A program made the translations under genes and the position numbers. The notes beneath the pieces are model-generated. The model saw only the letters and a list, made by a program, of their open reading frames with translations. It searched no databases and was not told the origin of the DNA. From assembly GCA_023422775.1 (NCBI GenBank), contig JAFAGM010000064.1:1-64000 (forward strand): a stretch of DNA of 64,000 nucleotides. Reading direction: 5' to 3'. Shown here piece by piece: positions 52,949 to 61,155 of this stretch (the stretch's first letter is position 1; each line of letters begins with the position of its first letter). The DNA is from Pseudomonadota bacterium (GTDB taxonomy: Bacteria > Pseudomonadota > Alphaproteobacteria > Rhizobiales > Xanthobacteraceae).

Positions 52949-53737
52949 TCACGGCTCGTCAGCCCACAACGCCCTCACGATCGCATCCAGCCCATCCGTC
53001 AGCGCGGCCGGTCCCGGCTGCAGGATCAATGGCGACTTGATCTCGACGATGCGGTTGTTGCGTACGGCTGGAATTTGCTCCCAGCCAGGGCGGCTTCGAA
53101 TTCGCTCCGGGACAACCTTCTTGCCGCACCACGACGCAAGGATCACATCGGGCACGGCCTCGCGCACGACATCGGGCAAAATGATCCGGTCCTTCGCGGC
53201 CTGCTGCAACCGCAGTTTCGGCAGCGCATCCTCGCCGCCCGCGATCTCGATCAGTTCGGACACCCAGCCGATGCCGGAGATCAGCGGATCGTCCCATTCC
53301 TCGAAATAGACTTTCGGCTTCGGCTGCGGCCGCGGCGTCGAAGCGATCTTCGCCAATCGCTCTTCAAAGCCGGCAGCCAGTCGATCGGCGCGCTCTGCCG
53401 CGCCGACGATGGCGCCGAGCGTGCGGATCATCGCCAGAATGCCGGCGATGTCGCGTTGATTGAAGACGTGGATCGCAACGCCGGCGCGCACCAGATCGGC
53501 GACGATGCCGGCCTGCAGATCGGAAAAGGCGAGCACCAGCTCGGGCTCGAGTGCGAGGATCTTTGGAATGTCGGCCGAGATGAAAGCGGAGACGCGCGGC
53601 TTTTCGCGGCGGACCTGCGGCGGCCGTACCGCATAGCCGGAGACGCCGACGATGCGATCCTGCTCGCCGAGCAGGTACAGCGTCTCGACGGTCTCTTCGG
53701 TCAGGCAGACGATCCGGCGGGGCGGAAACTGGCGCAT
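52949..53737 (-). CDS. Periplasmic-binding-protein fold (BtuF/cobalamin-binding-like), no signal peptide
   Basis: 262 residues starting MRQFPPRRIVCLTEETVETL, which is the BtuF/FhuD-type N-terminal pattern. Later DIPKILALEPELVLAFSD and RPGWEQIPAVRNNRIVEI also fit the class III substrate-binding fold with a long helix between lobes. No signal peptide is visible, and no permease or ATPase gene is adjacent. Proteins like this are annotated as cobalamin-binding, but a cytosolic location raises doubt. Function uncertain. Confidence 0.82.
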   Translation of the reverse strand: MRQFPPRRIVCLTEETVETLYLLGEQDRIVGVSGYAVRPPQVRREKPRVSAFISADIPKILALEPELVLAFSDLQAGIVADLVRAGVAIHVFNQRDIAGILAMIRTLGAIVGAAERADRLAAGFEERLAKIASTPRPQPKPKVYFEEWDDPLISGIGWVSELIEIAGGEDALPKLRLQQAAKDRIILPDVVREAVPDVILASWCGKKVVPERIRSRPGWEQIPAVRNNRIVEIKSPLILQPGPAALTDGLDAIVRALWADEP

Positions 53738-53861
53738 GGCGCGTGATATGCCTAATTCGCCGGGTCATGTCACGGCAACCATTACCTCCGAGGTCATTGC
53801 CTGATTTACCGCGGCCATCCATTCTGTTGGTGAAAACACGCGAAGAAAGGCCGGAGGACCC

Positions 53862-54260
53862 ATGACGCCGCTCGATAAAATCCAGTCGATGAAGATGCCG
53901 TTCGCGGAATTGAAGGGCGTGACGTTCACCGAAGCGGGAATGGACCGCGTGGTCGCCAAAATGCTGGTGCGGCCCGATCTCTGCACGCTGCGGAATACGA
54001 TTCACGGCGGAGCCGTCATGGCGTTCGCGGATTCGGTCGGCGCTGCGGCGACCGTCATCAACCTGCCGGCGGATGCCAAGGGAACCACCACGATCGAGAG
54101 CAAGACCAACTTCATCGGCGGCGCCAAGGAGGGCTCGACCGTGATTGCGACCGCGACCCCGGTGCATCGGGGGCGCCGTACCCAGGTATGGCAGACCCGG
54201 CTGGAGACCGAGGACGGCAAGCTGGTCGCCGTTGTGACGCAAACCCAGATGGTGCTCTGA
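53862..54260 (+). CDS. PaaI-type hotdog-fold thioesterase
   Basis: 132 residues with the hotdog-fold signature NTIHGGAVMAFADSVGAA (about residues 46-63), then the central strands TTTIESKTNFIGGAKEGST and RRTQVWQTRLETEDGKLVA. PaaI-like thioesterases hydrolyse acyl- or aryl-CoA; the substrate is not assignable. A GGAGG site precedes the start. Confidence 0.9.
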   Translation: MTPLDKIQSMKMPFAELKGVTFTEAGMDRVVAKMLVRPDLCTLRNTIHGGAVMAFADSVGAAATVINLPADAKGTTTIESKTNFIGGAKEGSTVIATATPVHRGRRTQVWQTRLETEDGKLVAVVTQTQMVL

Positions 54261-54410
54261 TGCCCGCCGGCCCTGCCTAATTTTTAGTTAACGGTGAATG
54301 AACTTTATGTGAGGCATTTCAGTGGCTTGCAATTCATATTGCGGCGCACAATATTGGTGATCTAGGGATTCGACGCCTCCTCGAAGGGCTTCTCTCAGAG
54401 GAGACAGGAT

Positions 54411-55043
54411 ATGTACCTTTCACTGATTGCGGCCGCGCTCGCCGACAGCAGCGTGCGCACGCTCAGCCAGCAGGAAGAATTGCCGCTGTTGCGCGATCAC
54501 CTGCTGCGGCTCGACCGCACCAGTCGCCATGACCGCTTCCATGGCTTCATGGACGACAGCTTCATCGAGCGCTACGCCGAGAAATGCGCCAATGACGGCA
54601 CGATCGTCATCGCCTTCTTCGAGAACGGCGTGGTCCGCGGCGCGGCAGAGCTGCATCCGCCCGATCAGTCGCCGGATTCGCTCCCCGAGATAGCGTTCAG
54701 CGTCGAGTCGTCGGTACGCCGGCGGGGCGTGGGCAGCATTCTGTTCAGGAAGCTGATTTCGGAGGCGCGCGCCAAGGGCTACAAGAGCCTGCGGATCACC
54801 ACTGGCGCACAGAACGATGCGATGCGGGCGCTTGCCGCCAAGTTCGGCGCGCAGCTTGTTTTCCGCCACGGCGAATCCGCCGGCACCATCGACCTGACGA
54901 AGTACGATCAGGCCGAACTCGCGAGGTCCTGGACCGAGAGCACGGTGAGCGGGATGCGCGCGGCCGTGGCTTTCAACCGCGCCTACTGGCGAATGCTGCT
55001 TCGTATGGCCGGAGCCGCTCCGCCCGAGTGGGGCGCCTCGTAA
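54411..55043 (+). CDS. GNAT family acetyltransferase
   Basis: 210 residues. The GNAT acetyl-CoA site is seen as SVESSVRRRGVGSILFRKL (about residues 99-117), with earlier DDSFIERYAEKC and GAAELHP strands and later AKFGAQLVFRHGESAG. Substrate unknown. The start follows AGAGGAGACAGG. A hairpin terminator follows the stop. Confidence 0.87.
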   Translation: MYLSLIAAALADSSVRTLSQQEELPLLRDHLLRLDRTSRHDRFHGFMDDSFIERYAEKCANDGTIVIAFFENGVVRGAAELHPPDQSPDSLPEIAFSVESSVRRRGVGSILFRKLISEARAKGYKSLRITTGAQNDAMRALAAKFGAQLVFRHGESAGTIDLTKYDQAELARSWTESTVSGMRAAVAFNRAYWRMLLRMAGAAPPEWGAS

Positions 55044-55066
55044 GCGGGTGTTCACGCGCGAAAGCG

Positions 55067-55096
55067 CAATTCGCAGGGATCACTCCCTGCGAATTG
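55067..55096. terminator. Bidirectional hairpin terminator
   Basis: CAATTCGCAGGGA (55067-55079) and TCCCTGCGAATTG (55084-55096) form a perfect 13-bp stem with a four-base loop. No long T-run follows on either side, so its strength is uncertain. It lies between the convergent GNAT gene and the gene at 55127. Confidence 0.7.
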
Positions 55097-55126
55097 TAGA
55101 AACTTCAGACTATTCGGGACAGTTCT

Positions 55127-55429
55127 TCAGGTGCCGGTGCGCTTGTCGTTGCCGAAGCGCCTGACGACGCGGCGCTCGACCACCACGGCGCGCTGGGCGC
55201 CTTGCTCGCCCGCAATGATACGCGTGGCCGATCGCGCCATCGCGCGGCCGGTCTTCTTCACTTCGGCCAGAACTTCCTCATAGGGCAGTCCCATCAGGGC
55301 GGCGGCGATCTCCGCCTGCTGCTGCTGATCGTCGGTGATACCGACCGCGGCGAAGATTGCTTCTTCCAGCGTCGGCGGATCGCGCCTGACGCGCCGTGTG
55401 CCGTATTTCGTGTTCCAGTCTTCGCTCAT
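55127..55429 (-). CDS. Conserved hypothetical protein (100 aa)
   Basis: 100 residues starting MSEDWNTKYGTRRVRRDPPT, then LEEAIFAAVGITDDQQQQAE and ALMGLPYEEVLAEVKKTGRA, ending in a basic tail. Soluble and helical, no signal. The Gln run and basic termini suggest a nucleic-acid or protein-binding role, but none is known. Bradyrhizobia have similar proteins. Confidence 0.75.
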   Translation of the reverse strand: MSEDWNTKYGTRRVRRDPPTLEEAIFAAVGITDDQQQQAEIAAALMGLPYEEVLAEVKKTGRAMARSATRIIAGEQGAQRAVVVERRVVRRFGNDKRTGT

Positions 55430-55626
55430 CGGGGCCTCGTATCTGACTGCGAAGATACCTAGGTGCCCTTATGCTGCATTGCAATAAAGAACTTCGTGTG
55501 ACAACGCAGCCATGCATCACGATCTCTCAAGTCGGGTAGGTTCATGCAGTTCGATGCTGGCGGGCCGATCGGCGCGCGGGGCAGCGCACGATCGTGTGAT
55601 CTTTCCGTGGTTACCGTCCCGTCGCG

Positions 55627-56304
55627 TTATGGTGCCGAGGCGTTCAGGTCCAGCGGCTGCTGCGGCCAGCGTTTGAGCGCAGCGTGCCCAGCATCGGTCA
55701 GCACGTAGATGCCGCGCTCGGCGCGGTCGAACCAGCCATAGACATTGTGCAGCAGGATCTTCCCGGCGTCCGGAATGCCGGCCCGCAGATCCTTCACGCG
55801 CCGCGGCCCGCCCTGGAGCGCCGAAGCGCAGGCCAGCGCCTGCTGGCGGTAGGCCGTCATGATCGGCGCGCGCGTGGAGCCGCCCATCGCCGGATCGCCC
55901 TTGCGCCGCTGATGTTCGGAGACCAGCCGCGAGCGCTTTTTCGGATTGCGGCGAGGGGCCGTCGTCGCAGGCTTGACGATCACCTCGACGTCGCCGGTAT
56001 CGGTCACGGCCAGCATGCCGAAGCCGAGGCGGCGGCAGAGATTGCGGTAGCGCGCGTCGCTCTCGCGTCCCTTGCCGCGCGCGGAGAGTTTTGCGGCGAG
56101 CCAGACCTCGTCGGCGGCGCCGGCGCGGTCGACCGCCTGCAGGACCAGTTCCAGGTTGAAGGATAGTTTCAACTCGCCGATCACCACGACCGGCGGATCG
56201 TCGCCGCTCAGCGCCACCAGATCGCAGCCGCCGACCTCGCCCTTGACCGTGAAGCCGAGCTTTTCGAGGAAGCGTTTGACGGGCAGGTAAAGCGCGGTTT
56301 CCAA
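55627..56304 (-). CDS. DUF2161 protein with PD-(D/E)XK nuclease-like fold
   Basis: 225 residues. The N-terminal part contains the PD-(D/E)XK core: GEVGGCDLVALSGDD (Asp), VVVIGELKLSF (Glu-x-Lys), and helical Q-motif-like DRAGAADEVWLAAK. The middle is basic (RRNPKKRSRLV) and the C-terminus forms a winged-helix-like part (ALQGGPRRVKDLRAGIPDAG, HNVYGWFDRAERGIYVLTDA). DUF2161 proteins are predicted phosphodiesterases of unknown target. It stands alone, not in a recognised defence or repair cluster. Confidence 0.8.
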   Translation of the reverse strand: METALYLPVKRFLEKLGFTVKGEVGGCDLVALSGDDPPVVVIGELKLSFNLELVLQAVDRAGAADEVWLAAKLSARGKGRESDARYRNLCRRLGFGMLAVTDTGDVEVIVKPATTAPRRNPKKRSRLVSEHQRRKGDPAMGGSTRAPIMTAYRQQALACASALQGGPRRVKDLRAGIPDAGKILLHNVYGWFDRAERGIYVLTDAGHAALKRWPQQPLDLNASAP

Positions 56305-56501
56305 GATTTTCTCCGGCGGCCGACAGGGCCGCGACTCAATGTCCGGACTCTAGCCGAATTCGGGCAAAGTGTTTGATCGGGCTGGACTTCAGCGGCTAGA
56401 CTATGCGCCGGGGACAAGGCCAGAACGGCAATGCGAGGGAACCCGCGAATCCAGCGTTCGCGGGCCGACGGACATTGGCCGAACCCCGGAGCGGGCAAGA
56501 C

Positions 56502-57215
56502 GTGCTGCAAGGACTATACAAGTTTCGTTTCACGACCCAGCGCGGCGCCGGTTGCGGCGTCATGTTCATCGCGCCGGGCGGCAGGCTGTACGGCGGCGAC
56601 ACCGGCTATTCCTTCATCGGCACCTTCACCGAGGCGGACGGCGTTATCGCCGCGGAATTCAGGATGTCGCGCCATTATTACGGTCCCCAATACGTTCCGA
56701 TGTTCGACGTCGACGACATCGCCATGAATTTCACCGGGACCTACCGGGGAGACGAAGTTCATTTCGAGGGCGGCAGCGCGGCTTTGCCGGGCGTCCGTTT
56801 CACGGTGACCCTGACCGCCATCCACGACATCGATGCGCCGCCACCCGGTACTGTCGGGCCTGACGGAATCGACAACGGGCTCTATTCGATCCACATCCGC
56901 ATGCTCGACGGTGTCGATGGCGGCAACAGCGGTGTCATGATGCTGCACGATGGTCGCATCAGGGGCGGGGATGCTTTCTTCGACTATATCGGCGCCTATA
57001 CGGCCGCCAACGGCAAATGGAAGGGCGAACTCGTCAACCGCGAGCACACGCCGGCAAAGGGCGAGCGCCCGCTGTTCGGCGGCCATGAAGTGGGCATCGG
57101 TTTTTCCGGCAGCTACAGTGACGACGGTGCGGAGGCGGAAGCCACCGCACTCGCCGGCAAGCGCAGCATTCGCTTCAAGGCCGAGATGCGGAAGCTGATC
57201 GGGGTTGGGGATTAA
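56502..57215 (+). CDS. GrlR-like protein with two tandem domains (copy 1)
   Basis: 237 residues from a GTG at 56502 (VLQGLYKFRFTTQRGAGCGV). Two similar domains follow each other: residues about 1-110 (GGRLYGGDTGYSFIGTFTE) and about 125-237 (GLYSIHIRMLDGVDGGNSG, DGRIRGGDAFFDYIGAYTAA). Each has the GrlR pattern GLY-x(n)-G-V-x(n)-DGR-x-x-GGD-x-x-F-x-Y-x-G. GrlR is a small regulator that inhibits GrlA of EPEC type III secretion; single-domain. I chose this start because it gives the same length as the paralog at 62391. An ATG at 56403 would add 33 residues. Confidence 0.75.
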   Translation: MLQGLYKFRFTTQRGAGCGVMFIAPGGRLYGGDTGYSFIGTFTEADGVIAAEFRMSRHYYGPQYVPMFDVDDIAMNFTGTYRGDEVHFEGGSAALPGVRFTVTLTAIHDIDAPPPGTVGPDGIDNGLYSIHIRMLDGVDGGNSGVMMLHDGRIRGGDAFFDYIGAYTAANGKWKGELVNREHTPAKGERPLFGGHEVGIGFSGSYSDDGAEAEATALAGKRSIRFKAEMRKLIGVGD

Positions 57216-57892
57216 ACCCGCCCGTTCACCGGCAGCAGCGTGCCGGTGACGGCACTGGCCGCGTCGCTGGCGAGGAAGAGGATCACGTCAGCTAGTTCCT
57301 TCGGCTTTACCCATTTGCTGAAATCGGCTTTCGGCATGCTGGCGCGGTTGGCCGCGGTGTCGATGATCGAGGGCAGCACGGCGTTGACCGTGATCTTGCC
57401 CTTGAGTTCGGCGGCGAGCGCCTCGGTGAGACGGTGCACGCCGGCCTTGGAGGCGGCGTAGGCGCCCATGCCGGCGCCGGCCTGCAGCGCGCCCATGGCG
57501 CCGATATTGATGATCCTGCCGGCGTCGGACGCGAGAAGGTGAGGGATCGCGGCGCGCGATGCGTTGAGCGCGGTCATGACGTTCAGCGCGTACATCCGTT
57601 GCCACGTCCTGGGATCGCCGTCGGCCACCGTCTCGAATGCAAAGCCGCCGGCGATGTTGATCAGCGCATCGATCTTGCCGAAATGCGATGCCGCAGCGGC
57701 GATCGCCTTCCGGGCCTGGGACGGATCGGTCAGGTCGACGCCACCAAGCTCAAAGAGGTCGGCCGTCGCCGGGACCTGCGTCGGCGCATGGTCGACGCTC
57801 GCGATCCTGGCGCCGAGCGCCAGCGCCTCGTCCACGACGACGCCGCCGAGCGCGCCCAGCGCTCCCGTCACGACAACAACCTTGCCGTCCAT
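57212..57892 (-). CDS. Short-chain dehydrogenase/reductase with changed active site
   Basis: 226 residues with an SDR fold: VVVVTGALGALGGVVVDEAL (nucleotide loop, not the usual TGxxxGIG), INIAGGF (NAG-like), and AYAASKAG (Tyr-x3-Lys). The position of the catalytic serine, 13 residues before the Tyr, is alanine (segment NIGAMGALQAGAGMGAY). It may therefore be weakly active or use another residue. It is convergent with the GrlR-like gene: the stop codons overlap by 3 bases. Confidence 0.85.
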   Translation of the reverse strand: MDGKVVVVTGALGALGGVVVDEALALGARIASVDHAPTQVPATADLFELGGVDLTDPSQARKAIAAAASHFGKIDALINIAGGFAFETVADGDPRTWQRMYALNVMTALNASRAAIPHLLASDAGRIINIGAMGALQAGAGMGAYAASKAGVHRLTEALAAELKGKITVNAVLPSIIDTAANRASMPKADFSKWVKPKELADVILFLASDAASAVTGTLLPVNGRV

Positions 57893-58170
57893 GCTGGACC
57901 TCCAACGCTTAGGGAGGGCACACTAGCGCCGGCTGCTTTTCATTTGCAATGCGGTGAATTTCAGCGGTCTGTGCGGGTATGCAGTGAATGTTCCTGCGAG
58001 GATGTTCAAATGTCCGACGCGCCGAGGGCGCCTCGCAAGACCAGAAACAGGACTCGGAACAGGGCCTGGAATATGCAGCGGAATCGATAAAATTTGCCCG
58101 AAATCCGTAAGTCGTTTGCAGAACCCGTCAGGTACAACCCCAGTTCCAACCTTAGGCAGGGGAATTCGTC

Positions 58171-58371
58171 ATGGGTTTGCCGGATCATGGTTTACCGCTT
58201 GTTCAGCTTAAAGAGCAGCGCCGCGACCTGGTCGTAGCGCTGCAGAATCGCAGCGGTCCGGTATCGAGCTGGGAATTGATGCAGATCGCGGCGATCCAGC
58301 AGGCGATCTCGGCATTCGAGGACGTCATCGCCGATCTCGATGCTGAAATGGAAATGGAAGCCGCGGCCTGA
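58171..58371 (+). CDS. Small conserved hypothetical protein (66 aa)
   Basis: 66 residues starting MGLPDHGLPLVQLKEQRRDL, then VVALQNRSGPVSSWELMQIA and AISAFEDVIADLDAEMEMEA. It is an acidic helical protein with no signal or domain. I recognise similar short proteins in bradyrhizobia. The ATG at 58171 is preceded by a modest GGGG site (CAGGGGAATTC). Confidence 0.7.
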   Translation: MGLPDHGLPLVQLKEQRRDLVVALQNRSGPVSSWELMQIAAIQQAISAFEDVIADLDAEMEMEAAA

Positions 58372-58438
58372 GCGAGTAGCGGGCCGCACGTTCCATCAGC
58401 CGCTTTACGGGGCGGGAGCCGGAGCGTAGGATCGACTC

Positions 58439-59143
58439 GTGCGCTCCGCTTTGACATTCCCGCTCCTGCTCCTCGCATTGTACGCGCCGCAAACGGTTGC
58501 GGTGCAGGCCGAGGCCTGCGTCGCCAACCAAAGTGGCGACCTTGTCTGCGGTGCGGGCAAGAGCGCGTCGCGCGTATTCGCCGACACCATCTCGCCGTCC
58601 GGGAGTTATGCATTCGCCTGGCGGACCGCGCAGGGCCTGCCGTCCGGCCGCGATGCGCCCGACAACGTCGAAAACGTCCTGATCCGTGTCGCCGATGGCG
58701 CAGTGCTGGCCACGCTCGGCGGCACCCATTGGGAGACCGGCGAGATGCGGGCAAACCGCTCCGAATTGATGGCGGCCTGGTCGCCGGACAGCCGGTCCGT
58801 CATCGAGGTCGCGAACAGCCGCTGGGAAACCGGTTCCTTTGCCTACTACCGGATTGACGGAGGCGCGGCGGCCAGGCTCGATCTGCGCGCACTGGTTGAA
58901 TCTGCCCTGACGGCCAGGCTGCCGCCGCGAAACCGCAAGGGCAATTCGTTCCGGGTGCTCGAGAATCTGCCGGTGAAGCTCGATGCGCGCGGCCGTGTCC
59001 GCTTCACCGCGATGCTCTATGTGCCCAGGGGCGAGACCAGCGGCACCTACAAGGTGCAGCTCAATATCAGGGAGAGACGCGGCAAGCCGTCCGCGGACGT
59101 CGTTTCGGTGGTGCGGCGGGTGAATGCGGATCAGGTCAGGTAG
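58439..59143 (+). CDS. Secreted hypothetical protein (234 aa)
   Basis: 234 residues from a GTG, with signal peptide (LTFPLLLLALYAPQTVAVQA), then cysteines (EACVANQSGDLVCGAG) and beta-rich segments such as ENVLIRVADGAVLATLGGTH and SPDSRSVIEVANSRWETGSF, resembling a beta-propeller-like or C-type fold without recognised family. It ends 13 bases inside the tail-to-tail phosphatase gene. Confidence 0.75.
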   Translation: MRSALTFPLLLLALYAPQTVAVQAEACVANQSGDLVCGAGKSASRVFADTISPSGSYAFAWRTAQGLPSGRDAPDNVENVLIRVADGAVLATLGGTHWETGEMRANRSELMAAWSPDSRSVIEVANSRWETGSFAYYRIDGGAAARLDLRALVESALTARLPPRNRKGNSFRVLENLPVKLDARGRVRFTAMLYVPRGETSGTYKVQLNIRERRGKPSADVVSVVRRVNADQVR

Positions 59144-59874
59144 CGCGCTTCGAGATGCGCGCGTTCGGCCTTGCCGAGACCGAGGCCGTCGCGGAGATAG
59201 GTTTCGAGATCGCCATAATCGGCGCTGATGGCTTCGAACGCGGCGCCGAGGAACGACGGTTGCACCGAACCGAGCACCTGCTTGACATGCTCGGGGAGGT
59301 CGCTGCTGTGATTGGGATCCCGGCGGTAGAAGCGGTTGGTCAGGAGGTAGTCTTCCGAGATCACGTCGTCCGCCACGCCGAGCGTGTGCAAGATCAGCGC
59401 GCAGGCAAAGCCGGTACGGTCCTTGCCGGCGGTGCAATGGATCACCAGCGGTGCACGATCTTCCAGGAGATGGGCAAACAGCGTGCGGTAGCGCGGAGTG
59501 TTTCGCTGGACATAGCTGCGATAGGAATCGCGCATGACGTCGACGGCGTGGTCCGTCGTCAGCGGCGTGCCGGAGGACGCGATCGCGCGCAGCGCCGCAA
59601 CCACCGTGGGCTCGACCGGCAGCGAATGAACGGTGATATCGGGCATGCCGCACAGCGCTGCGGTGCGCTCCTCCGTGCCGCGAAAATCGAACGCACTGCG
59701 GACGCCGAGGCCCCTCATCACGGTGACGTCGTCATTGGTAAGATGCCCGAGATGATTGGAGCGAAAGATATGCCGCCAGCGAACGATGCGGCCGTCGCTT
59801 GTAGGGTAGCCGCCGAGATCGCGGAAATTGCTGGCGCCTGAGAGGTTGAGATGGCGGGCAGGGGAATCTGACAT
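59131..59874 (-). CDS. Tyrosine/serine phosphatase, dual-specificity-like (Y_phosphatase3)
   Basis: 247 residues from ATG 59874 (MSDSPARHLNLSGASNFRDL). GASNFRDLGGYPTSDGR and IHCTAGKDRTGFA carry the HC-x5-R active site with Cys and Arg of the atypical PTP (PtpB/Iph-type) family. Such enzymes hydrolyse phosphotyrosine or phosphoinositides. Upstream codons to 60141 lack the pattern, so the start at 59874 is preferred. It overlaps the secreted-protein gene by 13 bases at the 3' ends. Confidence 0.85.
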   Translation of the reverse strand: MSDSPARHLNLSGASNFRDLGGYPTSDGRIVRWRHIFRSNHLGHLTNDDVTVMRGLGVRSAFDFRGTEERTAALCGMPDITVHSLPVEPTVVAALRAIASSGTPLTTDHAVDVMRDSYRSYVQRNTPRYRTLFAHLLEDRAPLVIHCTAGKDRTGFACALILHTLGVADDVISEDYLLTNRFYRRDPNHSSDLPEHVKQVLGSVQPSFLGAAFEAISADYGDLETYLRDGLGLGKAERAHLEARYLT

Positions 59875-59973
59875 CGGCTGCTTTGAACGATCTCGTGCGG
59901 TTGGGACAAGGACGGCAAGGGCATGTCGCCGCCGCCCTGTCTCGTCTATACTGAACTCCTTGGGGGACGAAAC

Positions 59974-60291
59974 ATGAATTGTCGCAGGATCACGATTTTT
60001 ACCGTCGCGCTGGCCATGGCTTCCGTCGCGTGGGCACCATCGGCGGCGATGGCGCAAGGGCAGTTCCGGAACTACCTCTGCGCCGACGGTACGCAATTCA
60101 TGGCCGGGTTTTTCCAGTACGATCCGCGCGCCCATCTGCAACTCGACGGCAAGGCGGTGACGCTGCCCAAGCGCGCGGCGCTGTCAGGCTCGCGCTATTC
60201 GGCCAAGGGTGTGACGCTGAGGATCACAAAAGCCGGCGTAACCACGCTCAAGCACGCCAAGCGGCCGTTCACGACATGCGAGCAGACATGA
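59974..60291 (+). CDS. MliC family (lysozyme-inhibitor-like) secreted protein
   Basis: 105 residues with a signal peptide (TIFTVALAMASVAWAPSAA), then the MliC pattern YLCADGTQFMAGF, LDGKAVTLPKRAALSGSRYS and VTLRITKAGVTTLKHAKRPF, with cysteines that likely pair (LCADG, TTCEQT). MliC inhibits C-type lysozyme in the periplasm. The ATG at 59974 has GGGGGACG close upstream. Confidence 0.8.
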   Translation: MNCRRITIFTVALAMASVAWAPSAAMAQGQFRNYLCADGTQFMAGFFQYDPRAHLQLDGKAVTLPKRAALSGSRYSAKGVTLRITKAGVTTLKHAKRPFTTCEQT

Positions 60292-60384
60292 AGAAGGGCC
60301 GAAACGCTTTCGTTCCGACCCCCTTCCAGTTCGCCGTCCGTGCCCCGTCTGTCGGGCGCGGCACTGTCAGACAAATCCCGGACA

Positions 60385-60582
60385 TCAGTGGTCGCGCCCG
60401 GCCTTTTCTTCCTCGATGGCGGCTGCGTGGTACCAGCTATCGCAGCAGTCAGCGAGGTTGACCGGCGGAGCGGCAAGCTCACTCCTGGTCTCGCCATGGC
60501 GACGACCCGCCAAGGCAGCCCGGCCGCCGGCAGGGAATTGGTAGATCTTGGCGGAGCCCTGATTCAAACCCGTATTCAGCAT
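60385..60582 (-). CDS. DUF2735 small protein next to glnII
   Basis: 65 residues starting MLNTGLNQGSAKIYQFPAGG, with the DUF2735 signature KIYQFPAGGRAALAGRR, then VNLADCCDSWYHAAAIEEEK. DUF2735 genes are regularly found beside glnII in rhizobia. The AAGGAGAA ribosome-binding site is ideal. Function unknown; the link to nitrogen status is inferred from position. Confidence 0.85.
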   Translation of the reverse strand: MLNTGLNQGSAKIYQFPAGGRAALAGRRHGETRSELAAPPVNLADCCDSWYHAAAIEEEKAGRDH

Positions 60583-61155
60583 CTCGTTCTCCTTCCGTCC
60601 GAAGTGCTGGCGGCCTCCATGGTGCGCCCGACTCGTTCTTTCATCGTTACAATACGGGATATCGTTGGTGCCCGTGGCGGAAGCAAGTTGACCAAGAGAG
60701 CGTCACATCATGTCTAATTCGTAGGCATTCCCTGCGTTGCTTCCGTGGGGGCAACTGGCAAACGAACAACGCATGGGCTGGCGCGATGGTTGCCGGCGGA
60801 GCCGGGGCCTGACTGCGGAAGCCCCGGTCAGGTGCCGCAGCTTTAAGCCTGGCGCGGCTCATTGGCGAAAATGCTGGTGAAATGGGCTGAATTCACGCTC
60901 CGAATAACGCCCCGGGCAGCGTCCAGCACATGCCTGCCGCGCTCCTATGTCGCACCTTTTATTTCGATGGGGGAGCAGGCCGGCCTGTGGACAGCGGATG
61001 CCGCAGTGCAGCGACTGGCACGCAAAATGCTTTGTGACAGGTGGCCTGACGTGGCCGGGTACACGTATGCGGAGACCTCAAGGGGCTGGGCGTCAAACCT
61101 CAGATTTCAAGCGTCGGTTTCCCGCATTTCACAGTTGAAAATCAAGAGAGGCTCA
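60583..61155. other. Divergent promoter and leader region, DUF2735 / glnII
   Basis: The 573 bases contain no supported gene. The glnII-side part has a sigma-54 promoter at 61016-61030 and, by inference from its spacing, a leader of about 115 bases before the ATG at 61156. The DUF2735-side part must hold its own promoter; no sigma-54 box is seen for it. I see no convincing NtrC binding site. Confidence 0.55.
61016..61030 (+). promoter_or_regulatory. Sigma-54 promoter of glnII
   Basis: TGGCACGCAAAATGC matches the -24/-12 consensus TGGCAC-N5-TTGC with GG and GC 12 bases apart as required; the second half has ATGC instead of TTGC. The predicted start of transcription is about 61042, leaving a leader of about 114 bases. 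GlnII of rhizobia is controlled by NtrC with RpoN, which fits. Confidence 0.75.

Noticed and set aside
58010..58090. 26-codon frame starting MSDAPRAPRKTRNRTRNRAW
   Set aside because: It has a fair GAGG site but is very short and Arg-rich without recognisable conservation; cannot be told from chance.
60880..60990. NtrC-binding sites upstream of the glnII sigma-54 promoter
   Set aside because: Only weak half-matches to TGCAC-N-GTGCA were seen.
60862..61155. In-frame N-terminal extension of glnII to an ATG-like start at 60862
   Set aside because: The extra residues do not look like GSII, cross the sigma-54 promoter, and the ATG at 61156 has a ribosome-binding site and standard length.
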